DNA of 64,000 nucleotides from Saccharothrix sp. ALI-22-I (lineage in GTDB: Bacteria; Actinomycetota; Actinomycetes; Mycobacteriales; Pseudonocardiaceae): positions 186,001 through 250,000 of the forward strand of contig NZ_MTQP01000059.1 in the NCBI RefSeq assembly GCF_001984175.1, given 5' to 3'. Shown here in pieces: positions 1 through 7,787 of the stretch (positions within the stretch are counted from its first letter, which is position 1; every line of letters starts with the position of its first letter). The notes below the pieces were generated by a model. That model did not search any database. It was not told the origin of the DNA and saw only the letters and a program-made list of their open reading frames with translations. Made by a program: the position numbers and the translations under genes.

Positions 1-257
1 CCCTCGGCATGGCCGACGCGGTCGTGGTGCTCGACGTCTACGGCGCGCGCGAGGAGCCGGAGCCCGGCGTCACCGGCGCGCTGGTCTCGGGCCTGGTGCC
101 GCTCGACGTCGGGCAGGTGTTCTACGAGCCGTCGTTCGACCGGGTGCCCGCGCTGGTCGCGCGTCTGGTCGCGGAGGGCGACCTGGTCGTCACCATGGGC
201 GCGGGCGACGTCACCATGCTCGGCCCGGAGATCGTCGGGGAGCTGGACAAGGCATGA
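1..257 (+). CDS. murC: UDP-N-acetylmuramate--L-alanine ligase, C-terminal fragment
   Basis: The window opens inside this gene; the first full codon is at base 3 and about 84 C-terminal residues are present. MurC adds L-alanine to UDP-MurNAc in cytoplasmic peptidoglycan precursor synthesis. The visible part is the end of the Mur ligase C-terminal domain, with the family segments [17 protein letters not shown] and [15 protein letters not shown]. Its stop overlaps the ftsQ start (ATGA), the usual actinobacterial murC-ftsQ order. The catalytic and ATP-binding parts lie off the left edge. Confidence 0.93.
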   Translation, partial: LGMADAVVVLDVYGAREEPEPGVTGALVSGLVPLDVGQVFYEPSFDRVPALVARLVAEGDLVVTMGAGDVTMLGPEIVGELDKA

Positions 258-1009
258 CCACACAGGCGGCGCGTCGACGCCCGGCCACCGCCTCGGCGGC
301 GCGTCGGCGCACGTCACGCCGTCCGTCGCGCGACCTCTACCGGCGCAAGGTGCGGCGCCGGCGGATGGTCGCGATCCTCGTCATGCTCGTGGTCACCGCG
401 GTGACGATCACGGTCTGGTTCACGCCCGCGCTCGGCGTCCGGGAGGTCCAGGTGCGGGGCATCGCCAACCTGAGCGCCGACGAGGTCCGCGAGGCCGCCG
501 CGATCGAGCCCGGCACGCCGCTGGTGGAGCTGGACACCGAAGCGGTGACCGCGCGGGTCCGCGAGTTGCCCCGCGTCGCCGGGGTGCGGGTCGAACGGGT
601 GCTGCCCGGCACCGTGCGGCTCACCGTGGACGAGCGGGACCCGGTCGGGGTGGTCAACGCCGCCGACGGCGCGCACCTGGTCGACGCCACCGGCAAGGAC
701 TACGCCACCGTCGTGCAGCCGCCGTCCGGGCTGCCGGAGCTGAAGGTGGAGCCGGACGCGGTCGTCGCCGCCGTGGGTGTGCTCACCCAGATCCCCGAAG
801 CGCTGCGCCGGGAGGTGCTGGTCGTCACGGCGGGCTCGCCGTCGGACGTCCGGCTGACGTTGAGCGCCGGACGCGAGGCGCGGTGGGGTTCGTCCGCCGA
901 CACCCCGCGCAAGGCGGCCGTGCTGGAGGTCCTGCTGACCCGGCCCGGCTCGGTGTTCGACGTGTCCAGCCCCGAGCTGCCGACCGTTTCCGGAGACGCC
1001 GAGTCGTGA
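254..1009 (+). CDS. ftsQ: cell division protein FtsQ
   Basis: A 251-residue bitopic division protein that joins the FtsB/FtsL complex at the septum. The order is typical: a basic, Arg-rich cytoplasmic tail (1-37), one membrane segment (about 38-56), then a POTRA domain (about 61-130, starting [14 protein letters not shown]) and the beta domain. It starts at the ATG overlapping the murC stop, implying translational coupling. It is followed not by ftsZ but by a DinB-family gene 19 bp downstream. Confidence 0.93.
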   Translation: MTTQAARRRPATASAARRRTSRRPSRDLYRRKVRRRRMVAILVMLVVTAVTITVWFTPALGVREVQVRGIANLSADEVREAAAIEPGTPLVELDTEAVTARVRELPRVAGVRVERVLPGTVRLTVDERDPVGVVNAADGAHLVDATGKDYATVVQPPSGLPELKVEPDAVVAAVGVLTQIPEALRREVLVVTAGSPSDVRLTLSAGREARWGSSADTPRKAAVLEVLLTRPGSVFDVSSPELPTVSGDAES

Positions 1010-1028
1010 GATCGGGGATACTCCGGCG

Positions 1029-1541
1029 GTGACTCAGACGCCGGTGGACAACCGGATCCAGCTGGACTTCACCGGCGACGAGCGGACCCTGCTCACGGGT
1101 TTTCTGGACTTCCTGCGCGGCACGATCGAGCTGAAGTGCGCCGGTCTGTCCGAAGAGGACGCACGGCGTTCGGTGCTCCCGTCGCAGCTCAACACGGCCG
1201 CGGGCATCGTCAAGCACCTGCGGTGGGTGGAGGCCTACTGGTTCGAGAGCGCCATCGGCGGTAAGCCCGACGCGGCGCCCTACAGCCGGGAGGACCCGGA
1301 CGCCGATTGGCGCATCGAGCCGGGCGAGACGATCTCGGGATTGCTCGCCGACTACGCTGAGCAGTGCACGGCGAGTCGCGAACTCGTCGCGGGGCTCGAT
1401 CTCGACCACGAGGTGGCGTTCCGGGGCGACAAGGTGCTTTCCGTGCGCTGGGTGCTGATCCACATGATCGAGGAAACGGGTCGGCACGCGGGCCACCTGG
1501 ACGTGGTGCGGGAACTGCTCGACGGGGTGACCGGCGAGTAG
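1029..1541 (+). CDS. DinB/DUF664 family protein, possible mycothiol-dependent transferase
   Basis: A 170-residue GTG-start protein of the DinB-like four-helix-bundle superfamily (DUF664 branch). Candidate metal ligands are the His in AAGIVKHLRWVE near the N-terminal third and the His pair in ETGRHAGHLDVVRELLDG near the C-terminus. Some actinobacterial members are thiol (mycothiol or bacillithiol) transferases or maleylpyruvate isomerases, but the substrate here is unknown. It lies between ftsQ and ftsZ, where most actinobacteria have no gene, so a division role should not be assumed from position. Confidence 0.8.
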   Translation: MTQTPVDNRIQLDFTGDERTLLTGFLDFLRGTIELKCAGLSEEDARRSVLPSQLNTAAGIVKHLRWVEAYWFESAIGGKPDAAPYSREDPDADWRIEPGETISGLLADYAEQCTASRELVAGLDLDHEVAFRGDKVLSVRWVLIHMIEETGRHAGHLDVVRELLDGVTGE

Positions 1542-1576
1542 GCACTCTCACCCGGTCGGGACACAACACGGCGTGG

Positions 1577-1616
1577 CTGCTGGACCGAGGCATTTTCGGT
1601 GCATAACGTCCAGCAG
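1577..1616 (+). terminator. inverted repeat downstream of the DinB gene
   Basis: Perfect 9-bp arms CTGCTGGAC (1577-1585) and GTCCAGCAG (1608-1616) enclose a 22-nt loop. There is no T-run. It sits between the DinB stop and the ftsZ promoter, so it may be a weak terminator or a protein site. Confidence 0.4.
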
Positions 1617-1628
1617 GAACATACGGGG

Positions 1629-1660
1629 TTGACATAACTCTGAACCTCTGGTTGAGAGTT
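1629..1660 (+). promoter_or_regulatory. ftsZ promoter with embedded palindrome
   Basis: A consensus -35 TTGACA (1629-1634) is followed directly by a near-perfect palindrome with arms AACTCTGAACC (1636-1646) and GGTTGAGAGTT (1650-1660), 10 of 11 positions matching around a TCT centre. The palindrome fills the spacer and would cover any -10 element near 1652-1657 (TTGAGA). This looks like an operator for division control. The regulator is not identifiable from the sequence. Confidence 0.6.
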
Positions 1661-1749
1661 TCAATCCGGGTGGAGATCCGTCCGGGCTGTGACACCGGTG
1701 GTCATCCACTCCAGCACATGAGCACGGACACGATCAGGAAGGCGGACCG

Positions 1750-3072
1750 ATGACGCCCCCGCACAACTACCTCGCGGTGATAAAGGTCGTCGGCATCGGC
1801 GGTGGCGGTGTCAACGCCGTCAACCGCATGATCGAGGTCGGGCTCAAGGGCGTCGAGTTCATCGCGGTGAACACCGACGCCCAGGCGCTGCTCATGTCGG
1901 ATGCCGACGTGAAGCTCGACATCGGCCGCGAACTCACCCGCGGCCTCGGCGCCGGCGCCAATCCCGAAGTCGGCCACAAGGCCGCCGAAGACCACCGTGA
2001 AGAGATCGAGGAAGTCCTCAAGGGCGCGGACATGGTGTTCGTGACCGCCGGCGAAGGCGGCGGCACGGGCACCGGTGGCGCGCCCGTGGTGGCCTCGATC
2101 GCACGCAAACTCGGCGCGTTGACCATCGGTGTGGTCACGCGACCGTTCTCGTTCGAGGGCAAGCGCCGCGCCAAACAGGCCGAAGAGGGCATCCAGGCGC
2201 TGCGCAACGAGTGCGACACCCTCATCGTGATCCCCAACGACCGGCTGCTCCAGCTCGGCGACATCGGCGTCTCGCTGATGGACGCGTTCCGCTCCGCGGA
2301 CGAGGTGCTGCTGTCCGGTGTCCAGGGCATCACCGACCTGATCACCACCCCCGGTCTGATCAACCTCGACTTCGCGGACGTCAAGAGCGTCATGTCCGGC
2401 GCGGGCAGTGCCCTCATGGGCATCGGCTCCGCGCGGGGCGAGGGCAGAGCGGTCCAGGCCGCCCAGAAGGCGATCAACTCACCGCTGCTGGAAGCGTCGA
2501 TGGAGGGTGCGCACGGTGTGCTGCTCTCGATCGCCGGTGGCAGCGACCTAGGGCTGTTCGAGATCAACGAGTCGGCCTCGCTGGTGCAGGAGGCCGCACA
2601 CCCCGACGCGAACATCATCTTCGGCACGGTCATCGACGACTCGCTCGGTGACGAGGTCCGTGTGACGGTGATCGCGGCGGGTTTTGACAGTGGCGGGCCG
2701 ACCCACAAGAAGTTGGAGCCCCAGGCTCTGTCCAGCCCGCCGCGTGGCACGCCCGTGGCCACGGCCACCGCGGGTCAGTTGAACCACACCCCGCCGCAGC
2801 CGGTGCAACCGGTGCAGCAGCAGGTGGAACACCAGCACGTGGAACACCAGCAACAGCCCTCGGTCGTGCCGCCCCGGCCGACCGTGCCGCAGCAGCCGCA
2901 GCCCAGCCAGGGCAACGGCCAGGCCCCGTACTCCGCACCGCAGCCGACCATGCCCAGGTCGCTGTCGCCGGGGATGCCGGGCACCAACAGCGGGTCGTTG
3001 CCGAACCGGGCCGTGCCGGTGACCGACGACCCCGACGACGAGGTGGACGTGCCGCCGTTCATGCGGCGGTAA
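1750..3072 (+). CDS. ftsZ: cell division GTPase FtsZ
   Basis: A 440-residue tubulin-like GTPase that forms the Z ring. The GTP-binding signature GGGTGTGG lies at about 103-110, after the [13 protein letters not shown] phosphate loop near 16-28. After the core (to about 320) comes a long Pro/Gln-rich linker, then the conserved tail [12 protein letters not shown], the usual docking site for SepF and other membrane tethers. The ATG at 1750 is preceded by AGGAAGG. It has its own promoter, and a strong hairpin follows the stop. Confidence 0.98.
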   Translation: MTPPHNYLAVIKVVGIGGGGVNAVNRMIEVGLKGVEFIAVNTDAQALLMSDADVKLDIGRELTRGLGAGANPEVGHKAAEDHREEIEEVLKGADMVFVTAGEGGGTGTGGAPVVASIARKLGALTIGVVTRPFSFEGKRRAKQAEEGIQALRNECDTLIVIPNDRLLQLGDIGVSLMDAFRSADEVLLSGVQGITDLITTPGLINLDFADVKSVMSGAGSALMGIGSARGEGRAVQAAQKAINSPLLEASMEGAHGVLLSIAGGSDLGLFEINESASLVQEAAHPDANIIFGTVIDDSLGDEVRVTVIAAGFDSGGPTHKKLEPQALSSPPRGTPVATATAGQLNHTPPQPVQPVQQQVEHQHVEHQQQPSVVPPRPTVPQQPQPSQGNGQAPYSAPQPTMPRSLSPGMPGTNSGSLPNRAVPVTDDPDDEVDVPPFMRR

Positions 3073-3085
3073 GCCCAGGCACGTG

Positions 3086-3126
3086 ACAGCGCCGCGTCGT
3101 CCCACTGCGGGACGGCGCGGCGCTGT
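3086..3126 (+). terminator. long stem-loop after ftsZ
   Basis: 18-nt arms (3086-3103 and 3109-3126) pair at 17 of 18 positions around a 5-nt loop, all GC-rich and without a U-run. It starts 13 bp after the ftsZ stop. It may terminate or attenuate transcription into the pgeF-yggS-sepF group, or protect the ftsZ message. A pgeF start inside this stem is therefore unlikely. Confidence 0.7.
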
Positions 3127-3145
3127 CGTCTGGGAAGCTGGTGGT

Positions 3146-3850
3146 GTGCGTATCCGTCGTGTCGTGACCACCCGCGAGGGCGGCGTGTCGAAACCGCCCT
3201 ACGACTCCTTCAACCTGGGCGACCACGTTGGTGACGACCCCGCCGCCGTCGCCGCCAACCGCCGCCGGCTGGCCGAGGGGATCGGGCTCAGCCCGGACCG
3301 GCTGGTCTGGATGGAACAGGTGCACGGCCGGACGGTCGGGGTGGTCGACGGGCCCGTCGCGGAGCCGCTGGAGGCCACTGACGCCGTGGTGACGGCCCAG
3401 GAGCGGCTGGGGCTGGTGGTGCTGACCGCCGACTGCGTGCCGGTGCTGCTGGGTGACCCGGAGGCGGGCGTGATCGGCGCCGTCCACGCCGGACGCGTCG
3501 GCGCACGGGTCGGCATCGTCCCGGCGGCCCTGGACCGCATGGTCGAGCTGGGCGCCCGGAAGGACCGCATCGAGGTGCTGCTGGGGCCGTCCATCTGCGG
3601 CAAGTGCTACGAGGTGCCCGCCGCGATGCGCGCCGACGTGGAGAAGCACCTGCCGGGCAGCGCGTCGAAGACCCGCTCCGGCAAACCGGCCCTCGACCTG
3701 CAGGCCGGCATCTGGCAGCAGCTCGCCGACGCGGGCGTCGGCAGGATCGGCGTCGACCCGCGCTGCACGTTCGAGGACAAGACGCTGTTCAGCCACCGCC
3801 GCGAACCGGGAACGGGGCGGATCGCGGGCGTCATCTGGATGGAATCGTGA
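3146..3850 (+). CDS. pgeF: peptidoglycan editing factor PgeF (YfiH/laccase-domain protein)
   Basis: A 234-residue multicopper-laccase-fold protein. E. coli PgeF hydrolyses wrongly built muropeptide precursors, and eukaryotic homologues act on purine nucleosides. Family metal/active-site segments are TADCVPVLL, AVHAGRVG and GPSICGKCYEV, with CTFEDKTLFSHRR near the end. The GTG at 3146 is chosen because GGGAAG lies 8 nt upstream; the in-frame GTG at 3083 would start within the ftsZ hairpin. It overlaps yggS by 4 nt (GTGA). Confidence 0.88.
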   Translation: MRIRRVVTTREGGVSKPPYDSFNLGDHVGDDPAAVAANRRRLAEGIGLSPDRLVWMEQVHGRTVGVVDGPVAEPLEATDAVVTAQERLGLVVLTADCVPVLLGDPEAGVIGAVHAGRVGARVGIVPAALDRMVELGARKDRIEVLLGPSICGKCYEVPAAMRADVEKHLPGSASKTRSGKPALDLQAGIWQQLADAGVGRIGVDPRCTFEDKTLFSHRREPGTGRIAGVIWMES

Positions 3851-4545
3851 ACCGGCGCGAGGAGCTGGCCCTGTCGTTGGCCGAGGTCAGGGAACGCATC
3901 GCCAAGGCCTGCGCGGCCGCCGGCCGGTCACCGGACGAGGTGGGCCTGCTGGCCGTCACCAAGACGTTCCCGGCCGAGGACGTGGCGATCCTGAGCGACC
4001 TCGGGCTCACCGACTTCGCCGAGAACCGCGACCAGGAGGCCGGCCGCAAGACGGCCGAGTTCGCCGAGCTGCGGCCGGGCGCGCCGGCGAAGTGGCACAT
4101 GGTCGGCTCGCTCCAGCGCAACAAGGCCAAGTCCGTCCTGCGCTGGGCCGACCGAATCGACACGGTCGACTCGACCCGGCTCGCCGACGCCGTCGCCAAG
4201 GCCGCCACCAAGCCGACCGAGGTGCTCATCCAGGTCAGCATCGACGGCGACGAGGCGCGCGGCGGCCATCCGATCGGTGACCTTCCGCGACTGGCCGATC
4301 ACGTAGCACTACGGAGTGAACTTCTGCTGCGAGGTGTGATGACCGTCGCACCACTGGGCATGTCTCCACAGCAGGCGTTTGCCGCTCTATACCTAGCGGT
4401 AACCCGCTTGCGGGACGATCATCCCGATGCCACCGTGATCTCGGCGGGGATGAGCGGTGACCTGGAGGATGCGATCGCGCACGGATCGACGTGCGTGCGT
4501 GTCGGAACAGCGTTGCTCGGCAGCCGGAGACTAGCCTCGCCGTAA
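3847..4545 (+). CDS. yggS: YggS family pyridoxal phosphate homeostasis protein
   Basis: A 232-residue, single-domain, TIM-barrel PLP-binding protein of the YggS/PROSC family, which buffers intracellular PLP and has no established catalytic reaction. The Schiff-base lysine is in LLAVTKTF near residue 40. Other family segments are FAENRDQEA, WHMVGSLQRNKAK and the phosphate-binding end SAGMSGDLEDAIAHGSTCVRVG. The GTG start overlaps the pgeF stop. The order pgeF-yggS-sepF is conserved in actinobacteria. Confidence 0.93.
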   Translation: MNRREELALSLAEVRERIAKACAAAGRSPDEVGLLAVTKTFPAEDVAILSDLGLTDFAENRDQEAGRKTAEFAELRPGAPAKWHMVGSLQRNKAKSVLRWADRIDTVDSTRLADAVAKAATKPTEVLIQVSIDGDEARGGHPIGDLPRLADHVALRSELLLRGVMTVAPLGMSPQQAFAALYLAVTRLRDDHPDATVISAGMSGDLEDAIAHGSTCVRVGTALLGSRRLASP

Positions 4546-4614
4546 CTGTCGGGAACCTCTGGGACGGCCGCGACGTCCTTGCGGGTAGGGATCGGCGGAG
4601 GAAGGGCTCTAGCC

Positions 4615-5229
4615 ATGAGCGGGTTTCACAAGCTGAAGGCCTACTTCGGGATGGTTCCCGCCGAGTACGCCGACGACCCGGCCGCCTACGAGGACGACCG
4701 GCGCTACGCGGACTACCGGTCCGAGTACACCGAGTCGGACGACTACGAGTACCCCGAGCAGCGGACCGCCCGTCGCCGCCCGGTCAACGGCTACCGCGCG
4801 GAGCTCGACGAGGCGGAGGACTACGAGCCCGAGCGCGGCGCACGCCCGCGTCGTTCCTGGAGCCCGGAGACGCACGGCGCGCTGGCCGTGGAGCCGCAGC
4901 GTGAGCCCGTGAACAGGCCGCGACCGACCGCCGAGCCCGCGGCCCACCCGCTGGCCCGCATCACCACGCTGCACCCGCGCAGCTACAACGAGGCGCGGAC
5001 CATCGGCGAGCACTACCGCGACGGCACACCGGTGATCATGAACCTCACCGATATGAACGACGCGGACGCCAAGCGGCTGGTCGATTTCGCGGCCGGTCTG
5101 GCCTTCGCGCTGCGCGGCTCGATCGACAAGGTCACGAACAAGGTGTTCCTTCTCTCACCTCCGAACGTCGACGTGACGGCGGAGGACCGGAGGCGGCTCG
5201 CGGAGGGTGGGTTCCTCAACCAGGGCTGA
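4615..5229 (+). CDS. sepF: cell division protein SepF
   Basis: A 204-residue FtsZ membrane tether. The N-terminus ([13 protein letters not shown]) is a likely amphipathic membrane helix. An acidic Tyr/Asp/Glu-rich linker (about 18-105) follows, and the SepF core (about 115-204) contains [18 protein letters not shown] and a [13 protein letters not shown] segment. The ATG at 4615 has an excellent GGAGGAAGGG Shine-Dalgarno 8 nt upstream (4597-4606). Its partner is the FtsZ tail encoded upstream. Confidence 0.95.
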   Translation: MSGFHKLKAYFGMVPAEYADDPAAYEDDRRYADYRSEYTESDDYEYPEQRTARRRPVNGYRAELDEAEDYEPERGARPRRSWSPETHGALAVEPQREPVNRPRPTAEPAAHPLARITTLHPRSYNEARTIGEHYRDGTPVIMNLTDMNDADAKRLVDFAAGLAFALRGSIDKVTNKVFLLSPPNVDVTAEDRRRLAEGGFLNQG

Positions 5230-5249
5230 GTGGTGGCACAGTTGACGAT

Positions 5250-5534
5250 GTGGATGCCCTCTGGCTCGTGGTCTACTACGTGTTGTTCTCGTTCTGGCTG
5301 CTGCTCACGGCGCGTGTCGTCGTGGAGCTCGTCCGTAGTTTCGCCAGGGGATGGCGGCCTGCGGGCGGTGTCGCGGTGGCGCTTGAGACCGTCTACACCG
5401 TGACCGATCCTCCGGTCCGCTTGCTGCGTCGGATCATCCCGACCGTGCGGATCGGGGGCATCGGTCTGGACTTGTCCATTATTGTGCTGTTGCTGGTCGT
5501 TATCATTCTGATGCGAGTAGCCGATCCCAGGTGA
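5250..5534 (+). CDS. yggT: YggT family integral membrane protein
   Basis: A 94-residue protein with two hydrophobic segments (about 4-24 and 72-91). Between them is the family motif TVTDPPVRLLRRIIP. YggT proteins lie between sepF and divIVA in Gram-positive division clusters; their molecular role is unsettled, with links to osmotic stress and division. The GTG start is 20 bp after the sepF stop. Confidence 0.9.
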   Translation: MDALWLVVYYVLFSFWLLLTARVVVELVRSFARGWRPAGGVAVALETVYTVTDPPVRLLRRIIPTVRIGGIGLDLSIIVLLLVVIILMRVADPR

Positions 5535-5579
5535 GGGGACCAGGGATGTCCACAGCCCAGGAGTGCGTGAGGTGATCTG

Positions 5580-6395
5580 ATGCCGTTGACCCCCGCGGAC
5601 GTGCACAACGTCGCGTTCAGCAAGCCGCCGATTGGCAAGCGGGGCTACAACGAGGACGAGGTGGACGCGTTCCTCGACCTGGTTGAGGGCGAGCTCGCCC
5701 GCCTGATCGAGGAGAACAACGACCTGCGCCAGCAGGTCGAGCAGCTCGACCAGCAGGTCGAGACCGCACGTGCCGACCTCGAAGACGCCCGGGCGAAGGT
5801 TGCCGCAGGCGTCGGCCCCAGCCGCGTCGTCGACGAGCCACGCAGGCTCGCCCCGGTGCCACCCCCCTCGGCCCTGGAACAGACTTCGCCGGGTGGTGGT
5901 GGTGACCACCACGTCCAGGCCGCCAAGGTGCTCGGTCTGGCCCAGGAGATGGCCGACCGGCTCACCGGGGAGGCCAAGGCCGAGGCCGATGGGATGCTCT
6001 CGGAGGCCCGGACGAAGTCCGAGCAGCTGTTGTCCGAGGCGCGGTCCAAGGCCGACACCATGGTCAACGAGGCGCGCACGCGTGCCGAGACGATGCTGAA
6101 CGACGCGCGGACCCGGTCCGAGACGTTGGAGCGGCAGGCCCGTGAGAAGGCCAGCGCGCTCGACCGCGACGCTCAGCGCAAGCACGCCGAGGTGATGGGC
6201 AACATCACCCAGGAGAAGAACACGCTCGAAAAGCAGATCGACAAGCTGCAGACCTTCGAGCGCGAGTACCGGACCAGGCTCAAGACGATGCTCGAGTCGT
6301 CGCTGCGCGACCTGCAGGACCGCGGCCCCGCCGCACCGTCCGACAGCCGCCAGCAGGGCGGGTACTCCTTCGGTGCACGCGCCGAGGCCGGCTGA
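5580..6395 (+). CDS. divIVA: polar growth/division scaffold DivIVA (Wag31)
   Basis: A 271-residue coiled-coil protein that marks poles and septa and directs apical wall synthesis in actinobacteria. The conserved N-terminal lipid-binding domain (1-65) has [31 protein letters not shown], shown here in two parts: [15 protein letters not shown] then [15 protein letters not shown] Pro-rich linker (about 75-110) separates it from a long Ala/Glu/Arg coiled coil with a repeated SEARTKS/NEARTRA pattern (about 115-245). GAGGTGAT precedes the ATG. It closes the division cluster. Confidence 0.96.
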   Translation: MPLTPADVHNVAFSKPPIGKRGYNEDEVDAFLDLVEGELARLIEENNDLRQQVEQLDQQVETARADLEDARAKVAAGVGPSRVVDEPRRLAPVPPPSALEQTSPGGGGDHHVQAAKVLGLAQEMADRLTGEAKAEADGMLSEARTKSEQLLSEARSKADTMVNEARTRAETMLNDARTRSETLERQAREKASALDRDAQRKHAEVMGNITQEKNTLEKQIDKLQTFEREYRTRLKTMLESSLRDLQDRGPAAPSDSRQQGGYSFGARAEAG

Positions 6396-6423
6396 TCGGC
6401 GTCGTTGATCTAGTCTGCCGGAC

Positions 6424-6942
6424 GTGCTCTACATAGTTCTGCTGTTGGTGCTGGTAGCCCTGGGGTTGCTCGTGCCCGCGCTGACCGCCGACCAGACGTT
6501 CTGGGCGTGGTTGTCCGTGGGTGCGAGCGGGGCCGCCGCCGTGGTCTTGGTGCTCGACTGGTGGCTTCGCCGCCGGTCGGGCGCCCCGGCTGCGGGCACC
6601 GGCACTGTTGATCACCAGGGTAGCGCCGGTGATCAACAGGCTGTACCGGAGGGGGTGGTGGCCACCCCGAGTTCACCCGGTCAGGTGGATGTCGAGCCTG
6701 ACGAGGAGGACACGGACGCCGCCGACTCCCTGGTCGTGAGCGACCTCACCGACGAGGTGCGGGTGCTGGACGAACGTCCGCGCTACCACTTGGTCGAGTG
6801 CACGTGGCTCGCTTCACGGCCGACCTTGGCCCTCCCGGTCGACGAGGCCCGGCAGCTGGGCTTCACCCCGTGCGCGGTGTGCCGCCCGGACTCCGGCCTC
6901 GCGGCCCGCAAGCGGGCCGCGGGCCAGTCGGAGCCTGCCTAG
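6424..6942 (+). CDS. membrane protein with C-terminal Ada-like Cys/His motif
   Basis: A 172-residue protein with two N-terminal membrane helices (about 3-20 and 27-47), an acidic variable linker (50-115) and a compact end with RYHLVECTWL and FTPCAVCRPDSGL. The H-x3-C plus C-x2-C spacing resembles the small zinc-binding knuckle of Ada-type domains, suggesting metal binding on the cytoplasmic side. The function is unknown. It overlaps the oppositely oriented next gene by 4 nt, and its linker DNA contains a perfect 12-bp inverted repeat. Confidence 0.72.
   Translation: MLYIVLLLVLVALGLLVPALTADQTFWAWLSVGASGAAAVVLVLDWWLRRRSGAPAAGTGTVDHQGSAGDQQAVPEGVVATPSSPGQVDVEPDEEDTDAADSLVVSDLTDEVRVLDERPRYHLVECTWLASRPTLALPVDEARQLGFTPCAVCRPDSGLAARKRAAGQSEPA
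6605..6639. repeat. perfect 12-bp inverted repeat inside a coding region
   Basis: Arms CTGTTGATCACC (6605-6616) and GGTGATCAACAG (6628-6639) are exact complements with an 11-nt spacer. They lie in the DNA for the linker of the membrane protein at 6424-6942. The arms are AT-richer than their surroundings. Confidence 0.7.
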
Positions 6943-7442
6943 CTGCTCAGCGTGGCGTGCGCGGAGAACGCCGGCGCGTCCGGAGCACCGCAGCGCTGCT
7001 CCACTTCCACGTCGACATCCGTCAGCCGCCCGGTCACCGGGTCGCGCTCGATGCTGTTGACGGTGAAGGTCCCGTACACCGGGGCGCAGGCGAGGCCGCG
7101 CGAGACCACCATCAAGCCCGGGTTGCTCGCGGTCGAACGCATCCGGACGTCGGTGTAGGTGCCGACCTCCAGCGGCACGTTGCCGGGCGCCGTCAGTTCG
7201 ATCGCGACGTAGTCCGCGTTCGAGACCGTGTCCTCGTCGATCCGGAGCACGTTCACCTCGCGCTCGTAGATCCGTACCTCGTACGCCGGGGTGGACCAGT
7301 AGGCCTCCCGGCCGTCCACCGGGAAGGACCCGGCTTCGGCGTGGAACTTGAACGTGGCCACGCGCTCCTCCTGCGCCACGGCCGGTGCGGCCAGGGCCGG
7401 CACGGCGGCCACGGCCAGTAAGAGCGCAATCGTCCGCTTCAC
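6939..7442 (-). CDS. secreted protein of unknown function
   Basis: A 167-residue protein with a clear Sec signal peptide: MKRT, a hydrophobic run to about residue 20, and a probable AXA cleavage site (PAVAQE) near residue 23. The mature part is beta-rich, with two Cys (GLACAPV and EQRCGAP) that could form a disulfide. No family was recognised. It converges on the membrane gene at 6424-6942 and is divergent from the ileS leader. Confidence 0.7.
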   Translation of the reverse strand: MKRTIALLLAVAAVPALAAPAVAQEERVATFKFHAEAGSFPVDGREAYWSTPAYEVRIYEREVNVLRIDEDTVSNADYVAIELTAPGNVPLEVGTYTDVRMRSTASNPGLMVVSRGLACAPVYGTFTVNSIERDPVTGRLTDVDVEVEQRCGAPDAPAFSAHATLSS

Positions 7443-7557
7443 GGTGTTCCCCCTCGTATCGCGGCCCCGGAGTGATCGGGACCTGCTCTGCCAGCCTCCC
7501 GACAGGCCCGGACGGGTCGCATGGGGGAACTACTCAAAGTGGTTTGCGCCGTTCGGC

Positions 7558-7787
7558 TACCCTGGGTGGTAGCACGGCGTTGATCCGGCCATCACCGGGG
7601 AGCCTCCGGAAGAACGGGCGCGTGCCCCAGTGGGACGCGCCTCAGTAGAACCGGACGGGAGCGGCCCGTCACAGCCGTCGAAGAGAGGCCAGAGCCTTCG
7701 TGCCCTGGCAAGCGGGGTGGTACCGCGGTGCGCCGTGACCGGCGTGTCGTCCCCGTGAGCCGGTTGACGCACGCGAGGAGCTGCACG
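7558..7787 (+). promoter_or_regulatory. ileS promoter and T-box leader, ultrashort stem I class
   Basis: A -10-like TACCCT (7558-7563) precedes a T-box RNA starting near 7570. The likely specifier ATC (Ile) is at 7591-7593, in the loop CCGGCCATCACCGG. After it come the stem II/III region and the T-box sequence GGGGTGGTACCGCGG (7713-7727), whose UGGU bulge would pair with uncharged tRNA-Ile NCCA. No U-rich terminator follows, and GAGGAG (7775-7780) ends the leader. This fits the actinobacterial translational type, in which tRNA binding frees the ribosome site. Confidence 0.9.

Noticed and set aside
3083-3145. Upstream in-frame GTG start for pgeF
   Set aside because: It lies inside the strong hairpin after ftsZ; GTG 3146 has a proper ribosome site.
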